Of a stretch of DNA of 64,000 nucleotides, positions 1 through 9,083 are shown piece after piece (positions within the stretch are counted from its first letter, which is position 1; every line of letters starts with the position of its first letter). A model generated the notes under the pieces. It was not told the DNA's origin. It ran no database searches and saw only the letters and a program-made list of their open reading frames with translations. A program made the translations under genes and the position numbers. Origin of the DNA: JANRIG01 sp033765235 (lineage in GTDB: Bacteria; Bacteroidota; Bacteroidia; Cytophagales; UBA9547); NCBI GenBank assembly GCA_033765235.1, contig JANRIG010000030.1, positions 1 to 64,000 of the forward strand, read 5' to 3'.

Positions 1-1
1 G

Positions 2-817
2 AATACAATACAAAAATGCGGCAGCACCCTCACCCTCACCGCCATGGGCTCCGCCTTTGGCGAAACCAACCCACCCGGCACCACCTACCGCTGGTACACC
101 CAAAGCGTGGGTGGTGTGGCGTTTCACACAGCGGCGGTGTACCAAGCTCAATCTCCTCAGCCTTATAATGATAACTCTATAGCTTACTACGTATCATCAT
201 TCAATGTATGCGAGAGCAACCGTTGGAAAATTAATTTGAATTATTACCTTTACCCTACCATCACAGGCATAGATGTCACAGCCTTATACCCAAATTCTAA
301 CTCATTTCGGTATCTCACTACTATTTTGGGCGGTTCAAAATATCCATTTACTTATGGTGCCTATGTAAATGAAGTACGCAACAAACAATATGCAGATTTT
401 TATGGCTCTACCACCTCTTATGGTAGAAATTATTCGTTAGGTATTAATTGGGACTACGGCAGCAGTGCTGAATCATGGAAATTGGTACTGTATACATTTA
501 TGATACCAAATGGCGAATACCCCTCATGTGCCCAAGCTGATAAAATGCCAAGTATTACTTTTACAGGCAACCAACTTTATCGTACATACACTTCATTGGT
601 AAACGAAACAGTAGCACAAAACAATTATACATACAATTACAATAATAATAAACTCATTATCAATGGCATATCTGTGCCACAATTTGATGTGATAGACCTT
701 CAAGGGCGCTACATATCTACACAAGACGGCACCATAATATCAGGCTACCAAGGCATAGCATTAGTGCGAGGATATATAGAAAATACACCATTCGTCAAAA
801 AAATTTGGATAGATTGA
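2..817 (+). CDS. T9SS surface protein, 3' end (5' truncated by window)
   Basis: The reading frame is open from base 2, so this is the 3' end of a longer gene; the ATG at 44 is only an internal methionine. The visible residues run CGSTLTLTA then a Y-R-W-Y-T segment, the pattern of PKD/Ig-like adhesin modules in Bacteroidota surface proteins. The last 70 or so residues (NNNKLIINGISVPQFDVIDL, then GRYISTQDG and IALVRGYI) look like a type A T9SS sorting domain, a beta-sandwich that routes proteins through the outer membrane to the surface. The first 110 bases are GC-rich and the remainder AT-rich, as in the next gene. The stop lies 6 bases before the next start, so the two are probably co-transcribed. 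Ligand and function are unknown. Confidence 0.7.
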   Translation, partial: NTIQKCGSTLTLTAMGSAFGETNPPGTTYRWYTQSVGGVAFHTAAVYQAQSPQPYNDNSIAYYVSSFNVCESNRWKINLNYYLYPTITGIDVTALYPNSNSFRYLTTILGGSKYPFTYGAYVNEVRNKQYADFYGSTTSYGRNYSLGINWDYGSSAESWKLVLYTFMIPNGEYPSCAQADKMPSITFTGNQLYRTYTSLVNETVAQNNYTYNYNNNKLIINGISVPQFDVIDLQGRYISTQDGTIISGYQGIALVRGYIENTPFVKKIWID

Positions 818-823
818 TACATT

Positions 824-3800
824 ATGCTTAAAAAATCAACATATATCATCATTTTTATTGCCATATCAAGTTATTTATCTATTGCACAAAACAAAAATAT
901 CTACCTTCAAATGAATGTAGAAGGCATAAATTGTATAGACAAGGCCAAAATAGAGGATGATTTAGATATCGTTTATACCGCAGGCACCATATTGACAGCC
1001 GTGTATGCGGGTCCGGTTATCAGCTATCTCACAGGAGGGGTGCTTGATTTCGTTATCGGCTCACCAGAATACAGAGTGGTATTATTAGCCAAAAACTATA
1101 ACGCAGATGGTAGCGATGCTTCAAGCGGTTGTTTGCAATTTACAGAAAATATTTCCCCTAATTTCAACCGTACCTATACTAAAACATGGTGCAGCCAAGA
1201 AAAGACATTAAGGTTAGGCATCATATCTTGGGAAAATGATTGTGGAGAGGAGTGTGCAAGGGATGGATGTGACTCAGACCAATTTGCCCAAGAATACAAT
1301 ATCACCTACAGCGATATACCTTATGGTACTTGGACCAAGCAATATATTGTATGGGTTACAGCAGATTATGTATGGGTGGTAACGGTAAATAAAAGATGGA
1401 CTTATAACGATAATCTTGAAGCACCAAAATTTAACAGCAGTGCCTCTGTAAACCTATGCCCCGGTAATTTGCTTACCATAAGCGGCAGCAGCTCATGCCC
1501 CAATGTTGCAGAAGATTTCACCTTAGATGTATATTATGGCAACCCACTAATCAGCACAGTAGAGTGGGAATTCGTATTTCCGGGTGGCTTTCAGTTAGTC
1601 ACACACACATCATTCAAAATGCCTTCTCAAACCTACAACTTAGGCAGCAAGCAAGGTGTATTTGACTACCCGGTTACAATACCTCCATTTTCCTCATTCT
1701 CAGGCAGCGAACGTACGATTTGGGCAAGATTAGTAAGAGCTGCCACTGCACACACCCCTGCAAATAATGAATCACCGCTGTCAGCAGCAGCCTTTGTATT
1801 TCATCCGCCCCCAAGCTTATTGGGTATAGACTTAAAACTGGCAGATTGCAAAGGTAAGAAAGGTGTTGAGCTTAAATTTAACATTATAGGATATGCCAAC
1901 CAGTTTGCCGAGCCCGGCAATAATGCGAGCATGATAGATGGGTACTCCATAAGCATTGCCAAAATAAGTAGCCCAGGTAATGAAACAGGTATAGGATTGA
2001 AAAATGCCGTAACCATGACAGGTACAGGAAGCAAAACAGACTACAAATTCACAACACCTACCTCAAACTATACTTTTACCATTGATGCAGCCAATGTTGA
2101 ATCAATGCCAGATGTTGAATTATTGACAGCTGGTACCTATGGGTACCAACTTAAAAACTACTATGGTAGTTTGGGTGCCATGTGCTATATTGAGGGCACA
2201 ATTATAGTCCCCGAACCCTACGACGCCTTTCAAATAAACACCCCTACCCTGCACACCAAAGGCACCAGCGAGTACCACACCACCTGCACTTACAACGATG
2301 CCGAGATATCCGCTACCGCTACCCACACCGCCACCACAGGCGTACCGCTTACCAACTCTTTTGGAGGTGATAACTATTATGTGGAAGGCCATATAAGCGG
2401 CAAATCAATATCAGGGCTTTCATTTGCAGGTAATAAAATTTCAAACCTAAGCATTGATGCATCAAAAGAAGCTACCTCTGTTGTAGGCTACACATGGAGC
2501 AAAAATTATAGAATTTACGCTGTAGACAACAAGGGGTGTAAGTCAGAAAACTATGTTACAGCAAATATTGCAGGGGCAAAAAAAATAAAATATGGTATAG
2601 AAATAATATATACATCACTGGGTGCCAATCTATCTAACTTCAACAGCTATGGCGTGCAATGCCATTACATTGACAATGGCAGCATCACAGGCTATATATC
2701 ACCCTCCCGTGGCAATGTAAGTTGGTATGAATATAAATTACATAACACTACTACTAATGAGTGGAAAACTCAAAATGTACCATACGTCCAAAATAGTACT
2801 TTTTCAAGTTTGGCAAACGGCACTTATGATTTGTATGTTAAAGATGCCTTAGGGTGTGTAGATACTTTAAAACAAATTACCCTCAACGAGCCCTCACCCA
2901 TAGCCTTCACCACCCTCTCCCTGCCCGGGCACAACACCACTGCCAATGAATTTTACGCCCCTGCCAAAACCATGTCAAACAGCCCCACCTACCACGGCTA
3001 CCATACCCGCTGCCACGGCAGCACAGATGGCTTCCTCCAATACGTAGCCACCACCGCCTCGGGCCTTGAGCACTTTACCTTTAGCACTACGCAGGGCAGT
3101 ATATATAGTGTAAATTCCACCTCTGGCACAGCCGTGTTCCATAACCTACCCTCGCATACCCCGCTCACCTTTACAGTAACAGACCGCAACGGCTGCACCA
3201 CCACCACCTCGCTCACCCTCACCCACATACCTCCACCCCTCACCGTCACCTCCAAGCTCAAGCGGCAGCACGCAGGGGGCTTTCACACAGGCTGCCACAC
3301 CGGCAATGTATCTTACAACCCCTCTGCCCATGCCAACGGGCAAGTTACCATCGCAGGCACCGGGGGCATAGCCTCATTGCCCTACACGGCAACTTACAAG
3401 TCCTACTTACATCCCAACAGCGGCAATACACGCATACACACCCTCACGGGCATACACAGCCACACTTTTGCCAACCTTACCCACGCCGGCCACACCTACA
3501 CCATTACCGATGACAACAAGTGCAGCCTGCAAGACACCTTTTGGCTGCGCCAGCCCCCTCTGCTCACCTTCACCGGCTATACCCCTATCATGCCTTCCTG
3601 CTATTATTATGAAAACGGCAGTGCCACCCTCACCGTTACAGGCGGTGCCCCCGGCCTCAAAATATTTGAATTTTACCAAACAGCCCAAGTGCACAATGGC
3701 ATGGGCGGGCAGTACAAAAATCCTGCGTATTACGACCCATTCACCACCACCACTACAGGCCTGTATGCCACAGCCATAGCAATGGATGCCGGCACCTACA

Positions 3801-6223
3801 CAGGGGTGGTCACCGACCTCAACGAGTGCTACATCACCCATACCCATATCATAGTACCCGAGCCCCAGCCCATAGACGTAGCCAAGCACGGAGGCATAGT
3901 GGCCTGCGCCGGCGGCACCGATGGCAAAGTAGCCTACACCTGCCACGGCGGCACCGCACCCTACATTACCTTATTGCGCATGAAAGACGATATTAATAAC
4001 CCATGGCGCACTTTTACAGGCACAGCCTTCACGGTAACAGGCTTGCGCAAAAACCAGTACGACCTGCAAGTAACAGATGCCCATGGGTGCTACAACCTGC
4101 AGCTGGGTACCCTCACAGGGTATAGTACAGTGCCGGGCCTTCACTTTGCATCCTTAGGTCCATTAGAAGTAACAGGTCCTAAAGATCCGTTAACAGCCAC
4201 TCTTACCATTACCTCCCCACCCCAGTGCCACGGCTACCGGGATGGGGCAGTCAATGCACAAATGCACGGTGGCTGGGTATCGTCCAAGCCTCAATATGCT
4301 TACATGGCATTAAACGATAGCACCCAATACCATAACGAACCATCCAAAGCTTTTGGCTCACTGGCAGCAGGCTACCACACCTTGTATGTAAAAGAGGTTA
4401 CCAGCCTGGGAGGTGCATGTTATGCCCAAGCCAGGGTGTATATAGCACAGCCACAGCCGCTCAGCCTCAGTGGCTACAGCCATCCTGTGCTGTGCCATGG
4501 TGGTGCCACAGGCAAGCTGATAGTAACCGCCACAGGGGGCAACCTGCCCTACACCTACACTATGCCGGGCGTGGGCACAGCTACCCGCCAAGGGGTGTTC
4601 ACAGGGCTGGGGGTAGGCAGCTACACTGCCACCGTGATAGATGCCAACCACTGCCCTGTCACTTCTATTAATATTCAAGTTACTCAGCCTCAGCCTCTCA
4701 GCACCTTGGTGCGTACAGATACCAGTACCTGCCGCAAGGCCGATGGAGGCATGACCGTGGCAGGGCAAGGGGGCGTGCGCCCCTACAGGCTCACTACCAT
4801 AGCAGGGGCTTTTCACGCCCAAGCATTATATACTGATACGGTGCAGCTGCGTGCCACACAGTTGCGCTCAGGGCTGTACCGGGTGCTGCTTACCGATGCC
4901 AACCTGTGCACCCACACCATGGCAGGCTTTGTGACCGACCGCAACGGACCTACCGTGGCAGGTATGCTCAGCAAACCTGCCTCCTGCCACTACCGTGCCG
5001 ATGGCGAAGTAAAATTAAACCTTATAAAAATGACCTCGCCCCTTGCCCAAGCAGGATGGGTATATACTGATACGGTGAGCCGCAGCACAGCAGCCACAGG
5101 GCTGTATGGCGGGCACATATACAGTGGCTATGCTATAGACAGTGACGGCTGCTTGGGTGCAGACACCGTGTATGTACCTATGCCTGAGCCTTTTGTAGCC
5201 GGGGTAAATGCCACTTCCAATCCTGTATGCTACCGCAGCGCAGATGGCAGCATGGTGCTCACCGCCACAGGAGGCACGCTGCCCTACAAAGTGCAGTGGG
5301 CGCATACACCGCAGCCTTATAACACGCTTAGCATAAGCGGGCTAAATGCCTATGTAGGCACTACACCTCAGCGCAGTTATGCTTACACGGCTTTGGACTA
5401 TAACCTCTGCACCGCTACTGGGCAGGCTACTTTGTACAACCCACAGCCTGTGAAAGTGAGCTTAGTGGCCGATACCGCACTGATATGCGAAGGGCAATAC
5501 TACACCTTAGATGCACGGCGCAATGCCTCCTCTTACCTGTGGCAGCAAAATGGCAATGCAGTAGCCACTACCCGTACTGCACCTGTGTCTGTATCAGGTA
5601 TGTACAAGCTCACCCTTACTGACAGCCTCGGATGCATAGGCACTGACAGCATAAAGCTGCGCACCTCCAAAGTGCTGCTGGAGGCACGCTTTGGCAAGCG
5701 CAAATATGTGCAAGTAGGCGATAGCATAGTGCTGGTAGAGATATCGTGGCCTGCACCCTCTAAGATAGATTGGTACATACCCAAAGGGCTGCATGTGGTG
5801 CGCAAATGGGCAGAGTATGCCCTTATAGTGCCCGACAGTGTGGGCAGCTACAAGGTGGGCTTGCGTGCCACCTTGGCAGACTGTGCAGACCAGGTGTGGC
5901 AAACCATCATAGTAGCACCCCGTACTGATAGTAGTAACCTGCGCAGCGACCCTTTCTTTGGCTACAAAGGCATAGAGACCTTAGAGGTGTGGCCCAACCC
6001 TGCCACTGAGGAGGTAAACGTAAAAATAACCTTGGCAGAACCCGGCAATTGTGAGGTGCGGCTGTACGGCTTGGTGGCACACGAGCCGCTATACGCTGCT
6101 GTGCTCACAGACAGTAAAAAGTACAAACACAGCATAGATATATCGCATTTGCCGCGAGGCATATATATACTCAGCACCACCACCGCAGAGAGCAACAAAT
6201 GGGTGAAAGTGATGAGAGAATGA
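824..6223 (+). CDS. Large SprB-repeat surface protein with type A T9SS sorting domain
   Basis: A 1799-residue exported protein. Residues 1-21 are a signal peptide ending near SIAQ. Residues 22-220 are a cysteine-containing region I do not recognise, followed by Ig-like segments. From about residue 685 to 1545 there are roughly nine or ten SprB-type modules, each with a Cys-His-Gly or similar start and a D/N-G motif; cysteines lie near residues 729, 823, 925, 1027, 1134, 1223, 1302, 1387 and 1468. Typical text is LCHGGATGKLIVTATGG and the linker QPQPL. An Ig-like domain follows, then from about 1723 a type A sorting domain (WPNPATEEVNVKITL, ending LPRGIYIL). SprB of Flavobacterium is the mobile gliding adhesin and this class is expected to be a long surface filament. 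Unlike SprB it carries a type A, not type B, C-terminus. Its own role is unknown. Confidence 0.88.
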   Translation: MLKKSTYIIIFIAISSYLSIAQNKNIYLQMNVEGINCIDKAKIEDDLDIVYTAGTILTAVYAGPVISYLTGGVLDFVIGSPEYRVVLLAKNYNADGSDASSGCLQFTENISPNFNRTYTKTWCSQEKTLRLGIISWENDCGEECARDGCDSDQFAQEYNITYSDIPYGTWTKQYIVWVTADYVWVVTVNKRWTYNDNLEAPKFNSSASVNLCPGNLLTISGSSSCPNVAEDFTLDVYYGNPLISTVEWEFVFPGGFQLVTHTSFKMPSQTYNLGSKQGVFDYPVTIPPFSSFSGSERTIWARLVRAATAHTPANNESPLSAAAFVFHPPPSLLGIDLKLADCKGKKGVELKFNIIGYANQFAEPGNNASMIDGYSISIAKISSPGNETGIGLKNAVTMTGTGSKTDYKFTTPTSNYTFTIDAANVESMPDVELLTAGTYGYQLKNYYGSLGAMCYIEGTIIVPEPYDAFQINTPTLHTKGTSEYHTTCTYNDAEISATATHTATTGVPLTNSFGGDNYYVEGHISGKSISGLSFAGNKISNLSIDASKEATSVVGYTWSKNYRIYAVDNKGCKSENYVTANIAGAKKIKYGIEIIYTSLGANLSNFNSYGVQCHYIDNGSITGYISPSRGNVSWYEYKLHNTTTNEWKTQNVPYVQNSTFSSLANGTYDLYVKDALGCVDTLKQITLNEPSPIAFTTLSLPGHNTTANEFYAPAKTMSNSPTYHGYHTRCHGSTDGFLQYVATTASGLEHFTFSTTQGSIYSVNSTSGTAVFHNLPSHTPLTFTVTDRNGCTTTTSLTLTHIPPPLTVTSKLKRQHAGGFHTGCHTGNVSYNPSAHANGQVTIAGTGGIASLPYTATYKSYLHPNSGNTRIHTLTGIHSHTFANLTHAGHTYTITDDNKCSLQDTFWLRQPPLLTFTGYTPIMPSCYYYENGSATLTVTGGAPGLKIFEFYQTAQVHNGMGGQYKNPAYYDPFTTTTTGLYATAIAMDAGTYTGVVTDLNECYITHTHIIVPEPQPIDVAKHGGIVACAGGTDGKVAYTCHGGTAPYITLLRMKDDINNPWRTFTGTAFTVTGLRKNQYDLQVTDAHGCYNLQLGTLTGYSTVPGLHFASLGPLEVTGPKDPLTATLTITSPPQCHGYRDGAVNAQMHGGWVSSKPQYAYMALNDSTQYHNEPSKAFGSLAAGYHTLYVKEVTSLGGACYAQARVYIAQPQPLSLSGYSHPVLCHGGATGKLIVTATGGNLPYTYTMPGVGTATRQGVFTGLGVGSYTATVIDANHCPVTSINIQVTQPQPLSTLVRTDTSTCRKADGGMTVAGQGGVRPYRLTTIAGAFHAQALYTDTVQLRATQLRSGLYRVLLTDANLCTHTMAGFVTDRNGPTVAGMLSKPASCHYRADGEVKLNLIKMTSPLAQAGWVYTDTVSRSTAATGLYGGHIYSGYAIDSDGCLGADTVYVPMPEPFVAGVNATSNPVCYRSADGSMVLTATGGTLPYKVQWAHTPQPYNTLSISGLNAYVGTTPQRSYAYTALDYNLCTATGQATLYNPQPVKVSLVADTALICEGQYYTLDARRNASSYLWQQNGNAVATTRTAPVSVSGMYKLTLTDSLGCIGTDSIKLRTSKVLLEARFGKRKYVQVGDSIVLVEISWPAPSKIDWYIPKGLHVVRKWAEYALIVPDSVGSYKVGLRATLADCADQVWQTIIVAPRTDSSNLRSDPFFGYKGIETLEVWPNPATEEVNVKITLAEPGNCEVRLYGLVAHEPLYAAVLTDSKKYKHSIDISHLPRGIYILSTTTAESNKWVKVMRE
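2875..5460 (+). repeat. SprB-type protein repeat region, GC-rich
   Basis: About nine degenerate modules of 80-105 codons encode the SprB-like repeats. The DNA is visibly GC-rich (runs of acc, cac, ggc codons), while the same gene at 2350-2870 is AT-rich. A 17-base perfect repeat (tatatactgatacggtg) occurs at 4827-4843 and again at 5061-5077 and encodes Y-T-D-T-V in both modules, evidence of shared origin of neighbouring modules. Confidence 0.75.
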
Positions 6224-6276
6224 GAGGAGGGATTTATGAATTTTGATTTATAATTTATGAATGAAGAATTAAAATG

Positions 6277-6307
6277 AATTAAACAATTAAACAATTAAAC
6301 AATTAAC
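6277..6307 (+). repeat. AATTAAAC short tandem repeat
   Basis: Three perfect copies of AATTAAAC (6277-6284, 6285-6292, 6293-6300) and a partial fourth end four bases before the ATG at 6311. The tract fills the leader of the downstream surface-protein gene. Confidence 0.9.
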
Positions 6308-6310
6308 AAA

Positions 6311-8911
6311 ATGAAACCTAACCTATTTACTTTTGCCATAATACTCAGCGCCAGCATGGCCATGAGGGCACAAACTACAGAAACTTATTTGGCTACAGGC
6401 AGCCCTGTAGTGCATCATGTAAGTACGGTGGTATCTTCGTTATCATGTACTCAAAATTTTTATACCATGGGATACAGAAGAACAAATGTAGTGGTAATAA
6501 ACTACTTAATTGTAAAATTCCCGCTCAATATAACTCAAGCTCCTGTAACAATAGCGGGGCCACCTCATTTTATACAACCATTTGTTCCGGGTCAGTTTGA
6601 GATAACTACTGTAATATCTACAGTTACTAGGCATTTTTCTTCAGGTACTGTTACAGGTACTCCTAACTCTTCATCACCTTGTTCAGCTCCTGATGTAATT
6701 ACCTATTCTGATGCATATAATATGACAAATGATGCAGACCTTACATATTCCAACACTTTAAGTAGTATTACAAAATTCGTAAACATAGAAAACTTCACCT
6801 TTACAGGGTTCACCACTTGCAAAAACCAACCTGTAACTTTAAATACCATGTACCCGCAAGCGGGGCTTACTTTTAGTGGATTGGGTGTGAGTGGTAACAC
6901 TTTTACACCTGCACAAATAGCCGGAAGCTCATCTGTAATTACCATCAGAAAATCGTACATAAACGGCATGATGGTAAAAACAGTAACAGCTGCTTTAAAT
7001 GATACACTTATAACTACTGCATTTCAACCCCTGCAAACTATATGTGGCAATGCTACAACCTATGATTTGAAAAATACTGTATTACCCCAGTATATCAACT
7101 CATCAAGTATTTTTACAATTAATGCCTCCACTACCTTGGGTATGATAAATATCACCCCAAGCAGTACGGGTATTATATGGCCTGTGCTGTACACTTACAA
7201 CAATACTACTACAGGTTGTAAAAGTAAAAAAACAGGTCAGGTATTTCAGTCGCCTAACTTGGCTGTTACAGCAGGTGCAGCCCAAACATTGTGTGCTAAC
7301 CTAACAGAAACCACACTCACAGGGTATGTGCCTCAAGTGGGTACATTTGCAGGTATAGGTATTAGCACAGCAAACAATAAAGTGTACAGTGTGCCCGGTG
7401 TGGGTATGTATGTACTTACCTTTAACCACCGCGATGCGTATAGCTGTACCTACAGAGCCTACAAAACCATTACCGTGCATGGCAGCAACTACCTGAAAGA
7501 CACCACCGCACAGCTGTGGACACCATTGCCTACTGTATGTGGCAATGGCACTATTAATCTGCAAAGTTACCTTACCCAGGGTGCAAGTACTACTACAGGT
7601 ACATTTGCAAGCTATGAACCGCTGCTTCAGAACGCGGTAAGCTCCCCTTATCTTAATGCAAATAGCATTTATAGCAGTTCAGGAGGCACTTATAAAGTAC
7701 ACTACACCTATGCAGACGAAACAGACGGTTGCAAAATACGCAGCTACAATGATGTGGCAGTGCACCCTTATTTGTTTGGGCTCACCGTAGGGCCAAACCT
7801 TACTGTATGTGCAGGCATACCTACCACCATTACGGGGCCTATGCCACTGGGGGGTACTTTTACCGGCGTAGGTATATTAAGTGCTCAAGGGGCATATTAC
7901 ACTACCCTGTTGGGTATGAGGTTTGTAGACTATAACATATATGACAGCTACGGCTGCTTGTATAACCGTACCAAGCCTATCATGGTAGTATCTGCCACCA
8001 GTGTGAATGCAGGAGTGGTGTACACGGTATGCGGCAATGATAATACGCTGAGCCTCAACGACAACTCAGTATCACCTTTAGGCGGTGTATGGACGGGCAG
8101 CTTGGTAAGTGGTGGTACATTTAACCCACGCTTATCACCCGACTCAGCAGGGATAAAAAAATATATATTACAATACACTTATACCAATACCCTTACGGGC
8201 TGCATATCCAAAGCTGAGAAAGATATATTTGTAAAACCTTACCCCAAACTTGCAGGAAATATAGGCTTTAGCATATTGTGTAATGAAAAAATTGGTACAT
8301 TGTCTATAAAATCGCCGCAGGCAGGTCACAGCTACAAATGGTATAGTACCGCAGGTGCTACCGTGCCTGTGTTTACAGGCAGCACGTATTTAACTCCGCA
8401 GCTGTTGAGCGAAACATCGTTTTATGTAGATGCACAAAATGAGTACAACTGTATATCAAACCGTGAAAATGTAACAGCCACACTTAAATCATCTACTTTG
8501 CCGGCTGAGCATACAGGATTTACAGTACCTACTAACTCAGGCACACACGACCTCAATGCCATGGGCACAGCGGCGGGGTTAACTGCGCTTACAGGCGGTG
8601 CACCCATTGCAGCCACAGGTATTGGCATTGTAAACGGCACGGTAACTGCCCCTCAAATAGTAGCTACAGTGCAAATAGCATTTAACTATAGCAATGCGCA
8701 AGGTTGCCCCTCGGTAATAAACTCCAAAATAGCTTTTACTGACAGCCCTGTTACAGACATTTACGGAGATGATACATCATTGTCGTGGCAATTGATAAGT
8801 CGCACTGGCACAGATGGCAAACCTACTGCCTCTACCCTGCCCGGTATGTATATAGAGATATACAGCAATGGCAAAAAGTATAAAACTGTAAAAAAAGTAA
8901 TTGTAGAATAA
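6311..8911 (+). CDS. Ig-like repeat surface protein, probable T9SS cargo
   Basis: An 866-residue protein with a signal peptide (MKPNLFTFAIILSASMAMRA). From about residue 160 it contains five or six Ig/PKD-like modules of 80-90 residues that open with a short cysteine motif (TICGNA, TVCGNG, TVCAGI, TVCGND) and close with G-C or S-C (TGCKSKK, YSCTYR, DGCKIR, YGCLYN, TGCISK), suggesting one disulfide per module. The last 30 residues (LPGMYIEIYSNGKKYKTVKK) fit the terminal strands of a type A T9SS sorting domain, but the domain is short or divergent. It is the third surface protein in a row. No catalytic motif is visible; adhesion or matrix binding is inference from architecture. Confidence 0.75.
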   Translation: MKPNLFTFAIILSASMAMRAQTTETYLATGSPVVHHVSTVVSSLSCTQNFYTMGYRRTNVVVINYLIVKFPLNITQAPVTIAGPPHFIQPFVPGQFEITTVISTVTRHFSSGTVTGTPNSSSPCSAPDVITYSDAYNMTNDADLTYSNTLSSITKFVNIENFTFTGFTTCKNQPVTLNTMYPQAGLTFSGLGVSGNTFTPAQIAGSSSVITIRKSYINGMMVKTVTAALNDTLITTAFQPLQTICGNATTYDLKNTVLPQYINSSSIFTINASTTLGMINITPSSTGIIWPVLYTYNNTTTGCKSKKTGQVFQSPNLAVTAGAAQTLCANLTETTLTGYVPQVGTFAGIGISTANNKVYSVPGVGMYVLTFNHRDAYSCTYRAYKTITVHGSNYLKDTTAQLWTPLPTVCGNGTINLQSYLTQGASTTTGTFASYEPLLQNAVSSPYLNANSIYSSSGGTYKVHYTYADETDGCKIRSYNDVAVHPYLFGLTVGPNLTVCAGIPTTITGPMPLGGTFTGVGILSAQGAYYTTLLGMRFVDYNIYDSYGCLYNRTKPIMVVSATSVNAGVVYTVCGNDNTLSLNDNSVSPLGGVWTGSLVSGGTFNPRLSPDSAGIKKYILQYTYTNTLTGCISKAEKDIFVKPYPKLAGNIGFSILCNEKIGTLSIKSPQAGHSYKWYSTAGATVPVFTGSTYLTPQLLSETSFYVDAQNEYNCISNRENVTATLKSSTLPAEHTGFTVPTNSGTHDLNAMGTAAGLTALTGGAPIAATGIGIVNGTVTAPQIVATVQIAFNYSNAQGCPSVINSKIAFTDSPVTDIYGDDTSLSWQLISRTGTDGKPTASTLPGMYIEIYSNGKKYKTVKKVIVE

Positions 8912-9083
8912 TGACAATGCCATAAAACCAATAGTAATAAAGGTATAACCTCATGCGCCATAAAACCTATCATATTATTTTTATAATACAGGGCTTATTA
9001 GGTTGTACCTTATTTTACCAAACACAAATAACATCCACTCAAAACACATTTAACATTCCTTAAAACATTCAAAACCTAAACTA

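Noticed and set aside
3407..3946. 179-codon minus-strand ORF within the SprB-repeat gene
   Set aside because: Long only because the GC-rich codon pattern of the + strand suppresses stops in the opposite frame; no recognisable domain or start context.
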